Shown: positions 1 to 5,091 of the stretch, one piece after another
Numbering within the stretch: the first letter of the stretch is position 1
Layout of the letters: the number at the start of each line of letters is the position of its first letter
Origin: Flavobacterium sp.
GTDB lineage: Bacteria; Bacteroidota; Bacteroidia; Flavobacteriales; Flavobacteriaceae
Assembly: GCA_019105125.1 (NCBI GenBank)
Contig: JAHRWO010000315.1
Location: 1 to 5,180, forward strand
Reading direction: 5' to 3'
DNA length: 5,180 bases
Notes under the pieces: generated by a model
What the model was told of the DNA's origin: nothing
Seen by the model: the letters and a program-made list of their open reading frames with translations, nothing else
Database searches by the model: none
Position numbers and translations under genes: made by a program

Positions 1-75
1 GAAGTGAAAGATTTCCCAGCGTTTATTATTACAGATGATAAAGGAAATGATTTTTTCTCTGATTTAAGTCATTAG
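1..75 (+). CDS. fumA: Class I fumarate hydratase, C-terminal end (partial)
   Basis: These are the final 24 codons and TAG stop of a gene that enters from the left. The peptide begins [19 protein letters not shown], the hallmark C-terminal segment of single-chain iron-sulfur class I fumarases (E. coli FumA/FumB type; fumarase C-terminal domain). These enzymes interconvert fumarate and malate in the cytoplasmic TCA cycle. It ends SDLSH soon after the motif, which is close to the normal end of the family, so the 3' end looks intact. A strong hairpin follows 21 bases after the stop. Whether the rest of the gene is complete cannot be seen. A second copy of this 3' end lies at the right edge of the window, so this one could be either the functional gene or another repeat unit. 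The family call is secure from the motif; full-length status is unknown. Confidence 0.85.
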   Translation, partial: EVKDFPAFIITDDKGNDFFSDLSH

Positions 76-96
76 AAAATTGAAAATAATACAATT

Positions 97-135
97 AAAA
101 ATGCCTATTAGACGGATTCTAATAGGCATTTTTTT
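97..135. terminator. Bidirectional intrinsic terminator
   Basis: A perfect 15-bp stem (97-111 with 119-133) encloses a 7-nt loop (112-118). The core AATGCCTATTAG pairs with CTAATAGGCATT. It is flanked by A residues on the left and a seven-T run (129-135) on the right, so it can act on both strands. It lies between the fumarase stop (75) and the end of the convergent six-gene operon (152), and probably ends both transcripts. Confidence 0.9.
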
Positions 136-151
136 AAATTAAATGGTTTTT

Positions 152-1099
152 TTACCACCAACCTCTAACGTTATAAACGATAGAATTTGGCTGGCCATTA
201 CCCCAAGCTACTCCAATATCTCTGATGGCTTTTATTCTGTCTCTTTCTAAACCAATTTCTTGATCTACTTTAAATTTCCACTCTCTTCCATCAATTTCTA
301 AAACTCGTTTTGCAACAGAATTTGTAAAAGCAACAACATCTTTAAAACATGTAGCTCTAGGATTAACGTCCTTCAAGATTTCAGAAACAAGATTTGCGCT
401 TTCGACAGTAGGGTTTGAAGCCCAAAGTAATTTAGCTTCTTGTAATTTTAATTTACACTCCATATTAATTTTTTTGTCGAAAATCTCTTGAACAACTGCT
501 AAAGATTTATTGAAACAATCGGTACAAGCATCTGGTACTGCTGTAAGCATATAAATGGCTTCATCAAATTGATTTTGTGATTCTAGCAAACGAGCTCTTT
601 TAATGATTAAATCACATCTTGAATTATAGTAATTTATTATTTCCTTTTTACCTTTCGAAATAAACGACTGCATTTCAGGATCAGAAGTATTAATATTTTT
701 AAAAGCACTTATTAATGCTTTGGTTTCATTGATACCAACACCTTTAATGTTTTTTGTAAAAGCAGTAAATTTATTACCTTCTATACCATCTCCAATATAA
801 AATGTTACATTTAAAGTATATGCTATAGATGATGGAGAAGTTCCTAAAACATCTTTTGTAACAGTTACTACGTTAGCTGTTAAAATAAATCTAGAAAAAC
901 CATTTGACAAACCATTATTGGCAACTATTTGATCTAATTTATTTTTCAATACATCTGTTGCTCCCTCGGTTCTTTCTTCCACAGAAGAATCTATGTAGGT
1001 TGATAACGATAAGAAACCTAAGTTATCACCGGATTGAGCATGAGTCTTATGGGCTAACAAAGCTACAAGACAAACTATTGATAAGAATATTTTTTTCAT
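152..1099 (-). CDS. Exported protein with beta-rich N-terminal domain and TPR-like C-terminal half
   Basis: Last gene of the operon, starting 6 nt after the previous stop behind an A-rich leader. Residues 1-21 form a signal peptide ending AHKTHA before QSGDN. Residues ~28-135 look like an alpha/beta domain: a segment rich in charged residues with NNGL (61-64), strands around RFILTANVVTV (70-80) and AYTLNVTFYIGDG (93-105), then KGVGINETKALISAFKNI (119-136). That last pattern, and the spacing, recall the repeated alpha/beta unit of CsgG/FlgT-like proteins; this is inference. Residues ~160-260 are helical and TPR-like (ARLLESQNQFDEAIYMLTAVP, with A, L and DEA at TPR-type spacing). They carry five cysteines (162, 192, 195, 215, 251), including a CTDC pair. 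The tail AWGNGQPNSIVYNVRGWW ends in two tryptophans. No catalytic motif was recognised. It may be a periplasmic scaffold for the other operon products. The gene call is firm; the function is unknown. Confidence 0.85.
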   Translation of the reverse strand: MKKIFLSIVCLVALLAHKTHAQSGDNLGFLSLSTYIDSSVEERTEGATDVLKNKLDQIVANNGLSNGFSRFILTANVVTVTKDVLGTSPSSIAYTLNVTFYIGDGIEGNKFTAFTKNIKGVGINETKALISAFKNINTSDPEMQSFISKGKKEIINYYNSRCDLIIKRARLLESQNQFDEAIYMLTAVPDACTDCFNKSLAVVQEIFDKKINMECKLKLQEAKLLWASNPTVESANLVSEILKDVNPRATCFKDVVAFTNSVAKRVLEIDGREWKFKVDQEIGLERDRIKAIRDIGVAWGNGQPNSIVYNVRGWW

Positions 1100-1105
1100 A
1101 ATTTT

Positions 1106-2068
1106 TTATTTATCTCCTAAAACTAAAACCACCTCACCTAATCCTTTGGTCATTAACTTCACTGGGATTTTATAAGGTGCTGCTTGTAAAAATTTTTGTA
1201 ATTTACTCATGTAACGTCTTGCATCGGTAGCGTTACCATTATCATCAAATAACGGAATTCTAACTTGCTCAAATAACATTAAATTTTCGGTTGCATTTGT
1301 AGTGCTAAAACGTCCTTTTACGGTATTACTTGACATCCAATCTTCAATTATTAAACCAAGTTCTTGACCTTCATATTCTTTTTCTAAGTCAGAAGCCCAA
1401 GAATCAAATCTTTTAATTCTAACTTTAATTTCTCTCCCATTTGCAAATAAATCATCAAAATGAGATTGTAAACTAGCATTAAAATTATCAATATGATTTA
1501 ACACCGCTTCCTCAAGTAATAAAGGAACTTCTGCAGAAAAAGAAGGAGAACCCGTACCTGCAGCGGTTGCAATTTGCTTGTTTGTATAAGAATCTAAACC
1601 TTGTAAATTAAAAGTTACTGATTTTTTTGGTCCTGCTACATTTAGCTTCCAAGTTAATTGCATTACAATATCAGCCTTAGCACTTTTTCTTAACTTATCA
1701 ATAGGAGTTTCAGCAACTTCAGCTCCGTTTTTAGATGTTATTAATGCATCTTCAGCACTTTCCGCTTCTAATGATTTAATTTCTGACTCTAGATTTTTTA
1801 ATGGAAAACCTCTATCTGCCATTAATCCGTTTATTTTGCTGATAACCAAAAGTAAATCGGCATTCTCTTGAAAGGCTCTTTTGTAATCGGGAACTTTAAC
1901 AATCTCACCCTGATTTTTATAGGTTCTCATGTATCCATTTTCATTGCACCATACGTCACTTGGTACAACCATAATCGTTGGTTTTTTTGCTTGAGCACTA
2001 ATTGTTTGATTACAAACTAGCACAAAAAAAACTGATACTAATAAGGATAATATATTTATATTTCTCAT
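1106..2068 (-). CDS. DUF6175-like exported protein with CsgG/LpoB-like layout
   Basis: Fifth operon gene, 6 nt after the lipoprotein gene; the leader is AAAAAC before ATG. The signal peptide spans residues ~1-27 with an AQA cleavage motif (25-27). C19 lies in VLVC, which does not fit a lipobox because of the valine at -1, so a soluble periplasmic form is likely. The mature start KPTIMVVPSDVWCNENG (29-45) and the tail GLGEVVLVLG match my memory of the Bacteroidota family DUF6175. The order of elements resembles CsgG/LpoB/GNA1162 domains: a first strand TIMVVPSD, a helix with LLLVISKINGLMADRGF (72-88), the 'AD-strand' KADIVMQLTW (131-140), then VTFNLQGLDSYTNKQIATAAGTG (151-173), like the 'd-tg-i' strand pair of that fold. 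A second alpha/beta part (~213-320) ends in a strand. The CsgG-like reading is inference; such proteins form outer-membrane rings or bind envelope partners. The family assignment is from memory only. Confidence 0.88.
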   Translation of the reverse strand: MRNINILSLLVSVFFVLVCNQTISAQAKKPTIMVVPSDVWCNENGYMRTYKNQGEIVKVPDYKRAFQENADLLLVISKINGLMADRGFPLKNLESEIKSLEAESAEDALITSKNGAEVAETPIDKLRKSAKADIVMQLTWKLNVAGPKKSVTFNLQGLDSYTNKQIATAAGTGSPSFSAEVPLLLEEAVLNHIDNFNASLQSHFDDLFANGREIKVRIKRFDSWASDLEKEYEGQELGLIIEDWMSSNTVKGRFSTTNATENLMLFEQVRIPLFDDNGNATDARRYMSKLQKFLQAAPYKIPVKLMTKGLGEVVLVLGDK

Positions 2069-2074
2069 GTTTTT

Positions 2075-2557
2075 TTATTTAATTATACCGTCTTTAGTTA
2101 ATTTTTGTCGTAAATCAGCACGTAAAACTCTAACTATTACACCATGTGTAACGCTTTCAGAAGTCTTTTGTTTGTCTCTTTTTATCTTGTCAAATATTCT
2201 TTCATCTTTAAGTGAAATATAATTTCTATATTCACCACCGTCAGCGAAGAACTTGTTAAAATAATCTTCATATTTTTCTTGAGCATTTACTTCAAAAACT
2301 ATTGGCTTTTGATTACAATCTTGTTTACCCTCTCTAATTCCTTTAAAGATAACATCTCTAACCGCATTTTTCTTAGCTTGTTCAACAGCATCTTCACGAT
2401 TTCTTCCATTTCCCCAAGCTTTGATTGTTTGTGAACCATCAAGTTCAACTCCTAAACATTCTGAAGCATACGTGTAATTTGTAGATACCGTTCTTTTTGT
2501 TGAACAACTTGAACTAATTGCTAAGAACGATAAAATAATAAATACTTTTATTTTCAT
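2075..2557 (-). CDS. LPP20-like lipoprotein, paralogue of the upstream gene
   Basis: Fourth operon gene, 11 nt after its paralogue. The leader before ATG is almost all A. The N-terminus MKIKVFIILSFLAISSSC fits a lipoprotein signal with lipidated C18. The following residues STKRTVS are basic and lack the acidic surface-export signal seen in many Bacteroidota lipoproteins, so the protein probably faces the periplasm. Residues ~34-155 form one small alpha/beta domain: ECLGVELDGSQTIKAWGNG, then the helix DAVEQAKKNAVRDVIFKG (56-73), FFADGGEYRNYISL (103-116), and the final strand GVIVRVLRADLRQKL (139-153). The 'strand - G/A-rich turn - AxxxAxxNA helix' pattern resembles the LPP20/FlgP and FlgT N-terminal domains. 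C34 and C81 are shared with the paralogue and could form a disulfide. Likely an anchored partner of the soluble paralogue; the exact role is unknown. Confidence 0.88.
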   Translation of the reverse strand: MKIKVFIILSFLAISSSCSTKRTVSTNYTYASECLGVELDGSQTIKAWGNGRNREDAVEQAKKNAVRDVIFKGIREGKQDCNQKPIVFEVNAQEKYEDYFNKFFADGGEYRNYISLKDERIFDKIKRDKQKTSESVTHGVIVRVLRADLRQKLTKDGIIK

Positions 2558-2568
2558 TTTTTTTGTTT

Positions 2569-3072
2569 TTAAAATCCTGTAGATAAACCTCTAACAACTC
2601 CTGCTGATTCTAAATCCTTTCGTAAAGCATCTTTCATTACTGATACAATAATTCCAACTTTGTATTCTTTTCCAACTTTTTTTCTATCCTCAGCAGAGAT
2701 ATGACCATCAGTTGAAACACTTACATATTTCATGTATTTTCCTCCATCTTCAAAAAATAAATCAAAAAATTCTTTCTTTTCTGCTTCTACGTTAGGATTT
2801 GAAATCATAGCTTTTTGTGCTGCACAACCATCGCCACCTGTAAAGCCTTTAAAGATTACACCGTGTACCGCATTTTTTTTAGCTTGTTCAATTGCTACAT
2901 TGCCTTTCTTTGAGTAAGACCAAACTTTTACAAGGTAGGTGCCATCATGTCCAACGCCTGCACATTGAATTTCATATCTCCATTCTTTTGTATCGATATC
3001 TGCTTTTTTTCTTGCTTGTCCAAACATGGAAATTGTTGAAACAAATAATAGTAATAATAATGTGTTTTTCAT
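2569..3072 (-). CDS. LPP20-like soluble periplasmic protein, paralogue of the downstream lipoprotein
   Basis: Third operon gene, 12 nt after the 400-aa gene. The signal peptide is residues 1-20 (MKNTLLLLLFVSTISMFGQA) with no cysteine at its end, so this copy is secreted rather than lipidated. The mature part repeats the lipoprotein's domain. C37-GV-DG (37-44) is followed by VKVWSYSKKGNVAIEQAKKNAVHGVIFKG (48-76), C83, FFDLFFEDGGKYMKYVSV (102-119) and GIIVSVMKDALRKDL (140-154). It aligns over its whole length with the next gene, with EQAKKNAV and VIFKG identical. The helix and strand pattern resembles LPP20/FlgT-N domains (inference). Tandem duplication followed by different anchoring suggests a heteromeric pair. 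It ends in RGLSTGF, an extension the paralogue lacks. Confidence 0.88.
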   Translation of the reverse strand: MKNTLLLLLFVSTISMFGQARKKADIDTKEWRYEIQCAGVGHDGTYLVKVWSYSKKGNVAIEQAKKNAVHGVIFKGFTGGDGCAAQKAMISNPNVEAEKKEFFDLFFEDGGKYMKYVSVSTDGHISAEDRKKVGKEYKVGIIVSVMKDALRKDLESAGVVRGLSTGF

Positions 3073-3084
3073 GTTTAATAAATT

Positions 3085-4287
3085 TTATTTTCCTTTCTTT
3101 TGTACTAATAACATTCCTGGGAAAAATTCTTTTCCACTAACCTTTTTAAAATAAGTTCGGTCTACAGTTGAATTCATATTGTCTTCCTCTGCGCCATAAG
3201 TGTTGTCCCAAATTGGATGTTTTTTATCCACTTTTACCACTCCAACTTTTACATATTGGGTTTTACCATTTTCATCTTCAACTTGCTCTAAAACATCAAA
3301 TGAAGATTTTTTTGATACTCCTTCTTTTAAACCAATTTTCGCTGTTAAAGGCTCAACGGTCAAAAGTGGTGTTTTTGTTTTGAATTGATCGTGATTTTTC
3401 TGTAGTTTTACAATAACTCTATCTACTGCTTTCACAGTAGCTCTCTCGATTAATTGCTCGTCTGTTTTGCTTGTAAAAACGGTAGATTGGATGTCTGACC
3501 AAGAAGTATCTGTACCAATATACTTCAATTTAAAAATTGTAGATTGATCAAAAGCTTTCTTTTTAGCTGGTGTTATCGTTTTGTCATCAGCCCAATACTC
3601 ATTGTAAAAAATTGCAGCCGTTTCTTCATCCCAAACCAATTGGTACAAATGTGCATCTGATTTTACAATATAACCTTTCCCTGCTACTGCAGCTCCTGTG
3701 CTCGTTAAAGTAGTAACTGTTGACACATCTGACATCCCTGCGTAATCTGCTATAGTGCCGATTGCTGAAAGCCAACCGCTAGCTTTTTCTGCAACTTCAG
3801 CCTTATCGGTGTATTTGAATTCGTTTATTAAAACAAATGTTTTCCCAATTAATTCTTCACCAGCATCAGCTAATAAATCTAAACCTCTTTTACTAGCTTG
3901 CGCCTTAACAACATCTAATGCACTAGCGTCGTAAAAACCTCTTTCCTTAATTAAATTCATATTAAAACCTCCTTTACTAGATCTGTTGAACCATTTGGCA
4001 ACTAAATCTCTTGCAATAGCAGACAAAATTGGAGAATCAGAACCGTCAGTAGGTAATTCTCCTAAATTATAAATTCTTTTGCTTAGATTGTGATTGTTAA
4101 ATTTATCAGGAATGGGACTGTTCTCAAAATTTTTCTTGATTTCTGAAGCATACGGTAAGTCTGGTTTGTCAATCATAACAGAATAAAGGGAACTTCTTCT
4201 GTATTTAGCTTCAAACTCTTTGCTTTGTTGGGCAAAAGAAACTGTCAAAAAATTAAAAATTAAAAAAGAGTAGAAAATTTTTTTCAT
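3085..4287 (-). CDS. Exported 400-aa protein of unknown function with possible SH3-like C-terminal domain
   Basis: Second operon gene, 9 nt after the barrel gene. The signal peptide is residues 1-19 (MKKIFYSFLIFNFLTVSFA) before QQSKE. No enzyme motif and no cysteine is present. Features in order: YRRSSLYSVMIDKPD (29-43) and SPIPDKFNNHNL (57-68); RDLVAKWFNR (93-102); DAGEELIGKTFVLINEFKYTDK (141-162), a helix-strand unit I recall from other Bacteroidota hypothetical proteins; an Ala/Gly/Thr/Ser-rich stretch (166-204), too polar for a clear membrane helix; and KGYIVKSDAHLYQLVWDEE (204-222), a beta segment. A tail (~308-400) follows with AKIGLKEGVSKKSSFDVLE, YVKVGVVKV and FFPGMLLVQKK, which looks like a small beta-barrel of the FlgT C-terminal/SH3 type (inference). 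It is probably a periplasmic component working with the LPP20-like pair. The gene call is secure; the function is unknown. Confidence 0.88.
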   Translation of the reverse strand: MKKIFYSFLIFNFLTVSFAQQSKEFEAKYRRSSLYSVMIDKPDLPYASEIKKNFENSPIPDKFNNHNLSKRIYNLGELPTDGSDSPILSAIARDLVAKWFNRSSKGGFNMNLIKERGFYDASALDVVKAQASKRGLDLLADAGEELIGKTFVLINEFKYTDKAEVAEKASGWLSAIGTIADYAGMSDVSTVTTLTSTGAAVAGKGYIVKSDAHLYQLVWDEETAAIFYNEYWADDKTITPAKKKAFDQSTIFKLKYIGTDTSWSDIQSTVFTSKTDEQLIERATVKAVDRVIVKLQKNHDQFKTKTPLLTVEPLTAKIGLKEGVSKKSSFDVLEQVEDENGKTQYVKVGVVKVDKKHPIWDNTYGAEEDNMNSTVDRTYFKKVSGKEFFPGMLLVQKKGK

Positions 4288-4296
4288 AATTTAAAA

Positions 4297-4878
4297 TTAA
4301 AAGTTATATCCTACGGATAATTGAATTACTGAATTTTGATATTTAAGTGTATCTGAATTACTAGCTGCATTTACATTTAGCAATCCTAAATTGTATCTTG
4401 CTTGAAAGAAGATGCTATTTTTTAGTTCATAAGTTCCTCCAACAGATAAAGCAAAATCAAAAATACTTTGATCGCTTACGTTTGTATTGCCTGTATTACC
4501 TCTTTCAAATGAATCTACCAAAAAACCTAACTGAGGACCAGCATCTAAACTTAAATTTTCTACAAAATAATATCTTACCATTAAAGGAAGGTTAATATAA
4601 CTATACTTGTTTTTTACCACTGGACCTACATTCCCTTGACTAGAAAAAAGTAATTCAGGCTGAAAAGACACTTTGTCTGAAACTATTATTTCAGATAGAA
4701 AACCAACATGGAAACTGGTGCGGTAAGATTGATCCTCGATATCACTACTCAGAAAATTGGATATGTTCAATCCTCCTTTAAACCCTAGTTTTATACCTTC
4801 GTCTCTCTTAGAAGCTTGACTAAAAGCACTTATTGTTATTAACAATAAAAATAAAGTTTTTAAAAGTTTAGTTGTCAT
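4297..4878 (-). CDS. PorT-like outer-membrane beta-barrel protein (porin family)
   Basis: First gene of the operon; the ATG at 4878 lies about 20 nt from the predicted transcript start. The signal peptide is residues 1-20 (ending ITISAFS before QASK). The mature protein shows alternating strands and the signature of the Bacteroidota outer-membrane beta-barrel family (OMP_b-brl_2 type). The signature comprises GIKLGFKGGLNISNF (28-42), VSFQPELLFSSQG (70-82), YSYINLPLMVRYYF (92-105) and LSLDAGPQLGFLV (109-121), with a C-terminal strand VIQLSVGYNF ending in phenylalanine, as expected for insertion by BamA. Its 193 aa is normal for an eight-strand family member. Placed at the head of the operon, it is the likely outer-membrane anchor of the assembly. 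Members of this family are common and diverse, so the specific role cannot be read from the sequence. Confidence 0.9.
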   Translation of the reverse strand: MTTKLLKTLFLLLITISAFSQASKRDEGIKLGFKGGLNISNFLSSDIEDQSYRTSFHVGFLSEIIVSDKVSFQPELLFSSQGNVGPVVKNKYSYINLPLMVRYYFVENLSLDAGPQLGFLVDSFERGNTGNTNVSDQSIFDFALSVGGTYELKNSIFFQARYNLGLLNVNAASNSDTLKYQNSVIQLSVGYNF

Positions 4879-4904
4879 TTAATTAGAATTTTAGATTTAT
4901 TTAA

Positions 4905-4912
4905 CAAATATA
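4905..4912 (-). promoter_or_regulatory. Predicted operon promoter, -7 box (TATATTTG)
   Basis: On the - strand this reads TATATTTG, an exact match to the Bacteroidota -7 consensus TAnnTTTG. It lies 26 nt before the first ATG, leaving a leader of roughly 20 nt. The expected -33 TTTG/TTG is not present at the right distance; that position holds T-rich sequence and a short palindrome. The promoter may therefore be weak, activated, or regulated. Confidence 0.5.
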
Positions 4913-4929
4913 TAAATTATTTTAAAAAA

Positions 4930-4939
4930 AATACGTATT
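4930..4939. promoter_or_regulatory. 10-bp palindrome at the -33 position of the operon promoter
   Basis: AATACGTATT is a perfect palindrome about 18 bp upstream of the -7 box, where the missing -33 element should be. It could be an operator half-site for a regulator, but in such AT-rich DNA a palindrome of this length may be chance. Confidence 0.2.
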
Positions 4940-5021
4940 ATATAAAGAGCTTTAAATTTAAAATCGATTTTTATATTTTTAAATCCTATTTAGCTATTAC
5001 CTAAAATTATAATAACATTAT
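4940..5021. other. AT-rich intergenic stretch with no recognisable gene
   Basis: This spacer between the operon promoter and the rightward elements is almost entirely A and T, with stops in the frames I read. I see no RNA gene, repeat or binding site in it. Confidence 0.6.
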
Positions 5022-5029
5022 TAATTTTG
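5022..5029 (+). promoter_or_regulatory. Possible rightward promoter -7 box (TAATTTTG)
   Basis: TAATTTTG matches TAnnTTTG exactly on the + strand, eight bases before an ATG at 5038. No -33 TTTG is visible upstream, and the motif is easy to find by chance in AT-rich DNA. If real, it would drive the short ORF and fumarase remnant to its right. Confidence 0.25.
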
Positions 5030-5037
5030 GAAATACT

Positions 5038-5070
5038 ATGCTTGTAATAAACACTCCGGATTCAATTTAA
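5038..5070 (+). other. Ten-codon ORF in frame with the fumarase remnant
   Basis: ATG at 5038 opens MLVINTPDSI and stops at TAA (5068-5070). It is in the same frame as the fumarase remnant that follows. The last residues DSI before the stop sit where intact class I fumarases have GSIGG, so this may be the leading part of the decayed copy rather than a real peptide. A hairpin begins at the stop codon. There is no good evidence of translation. Confidence 0.2.
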
Positions 5071-5091
5071 AATAGCTCTCTCGCTATTTTA
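5068..5091. repeat. Inverted repeat, possible weak terminator
   Basis: A 9-bp perfect stem, TAAAATAGC (5068-5076) with GCTATTTTA (5083-5091), surrounds the loop TCTCTC. The A-run/T-run flanks are like those of terminators in such genomes, but the stem has only two G-C pairs and the T-run is four bases, inside the stem. It lies at the start of recognisable fumarase homology. Confidence 0.4.

Larger units (their letters stand above)
152..4878 (-). other. Six-gene operon of exported proteins
   Basis: Six co-directional genes are spaced 9, 12, 11, 6 and 6 nt apart, too close for internal promoters or terminators. All start with ATG and stop with TAA. A TAnnTTTG box precedes the first gene and a strong hairpin follows the last. 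Each product carries a signal peptide or lipobox, so the unit appears to be devoted to the cell envelope. Confidence 0.8.

Noticed and set aside
904..1101. + strand ORF of 65 codons opposite the last operon gene
   Set aside because: It lies antisense within a convincing exported-protein gene, has no recognisable domain and no promoter or leader; a shadow of the real frame.
1106..2068. C19 of the DUF6175-like protein as a lipobox cysteine
   Set aside because: The residue before it is valine (VLVC), not Gly/Ala/Ser, and a good AQA signal peptidase I site follows at 25-27.
2732..3140. Two overlapping + strand ORFs opposite the LPP20-like and 400-aa genes
   Set aside because: Their composition is the complement of real coding sequence, they cross a real gene junction, and they overlap each other in different frames.
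3168..3388. Two + strand ORFs opposite the 400-aa gene
   Set aside because: Nested antisense frames with no family resemblance; the - strand frame has a signal peptide and operon context.
3680..3795. Membrane helix in the Ala/Gly/Thr-rich part of the 400-aa protein (residues 166-204)
   Set aside because: Interrupted by K, E, D, S and T residues, with no continuous hydrophobic run long enough to span a membrane.
4398..4595. + strand ORF opposite the beta-barrel gene
   Set aside because: The antisense of alternating beta-strand codons gives a meaningless peptide, while the - strand matches a known barrel family throughout.
152..4878. Toxin, phage-defence or secretion-effector operon
   Set aside because: No nuclease, NTPase, protease or effector motif is seen in any product; all are exported and look structural.
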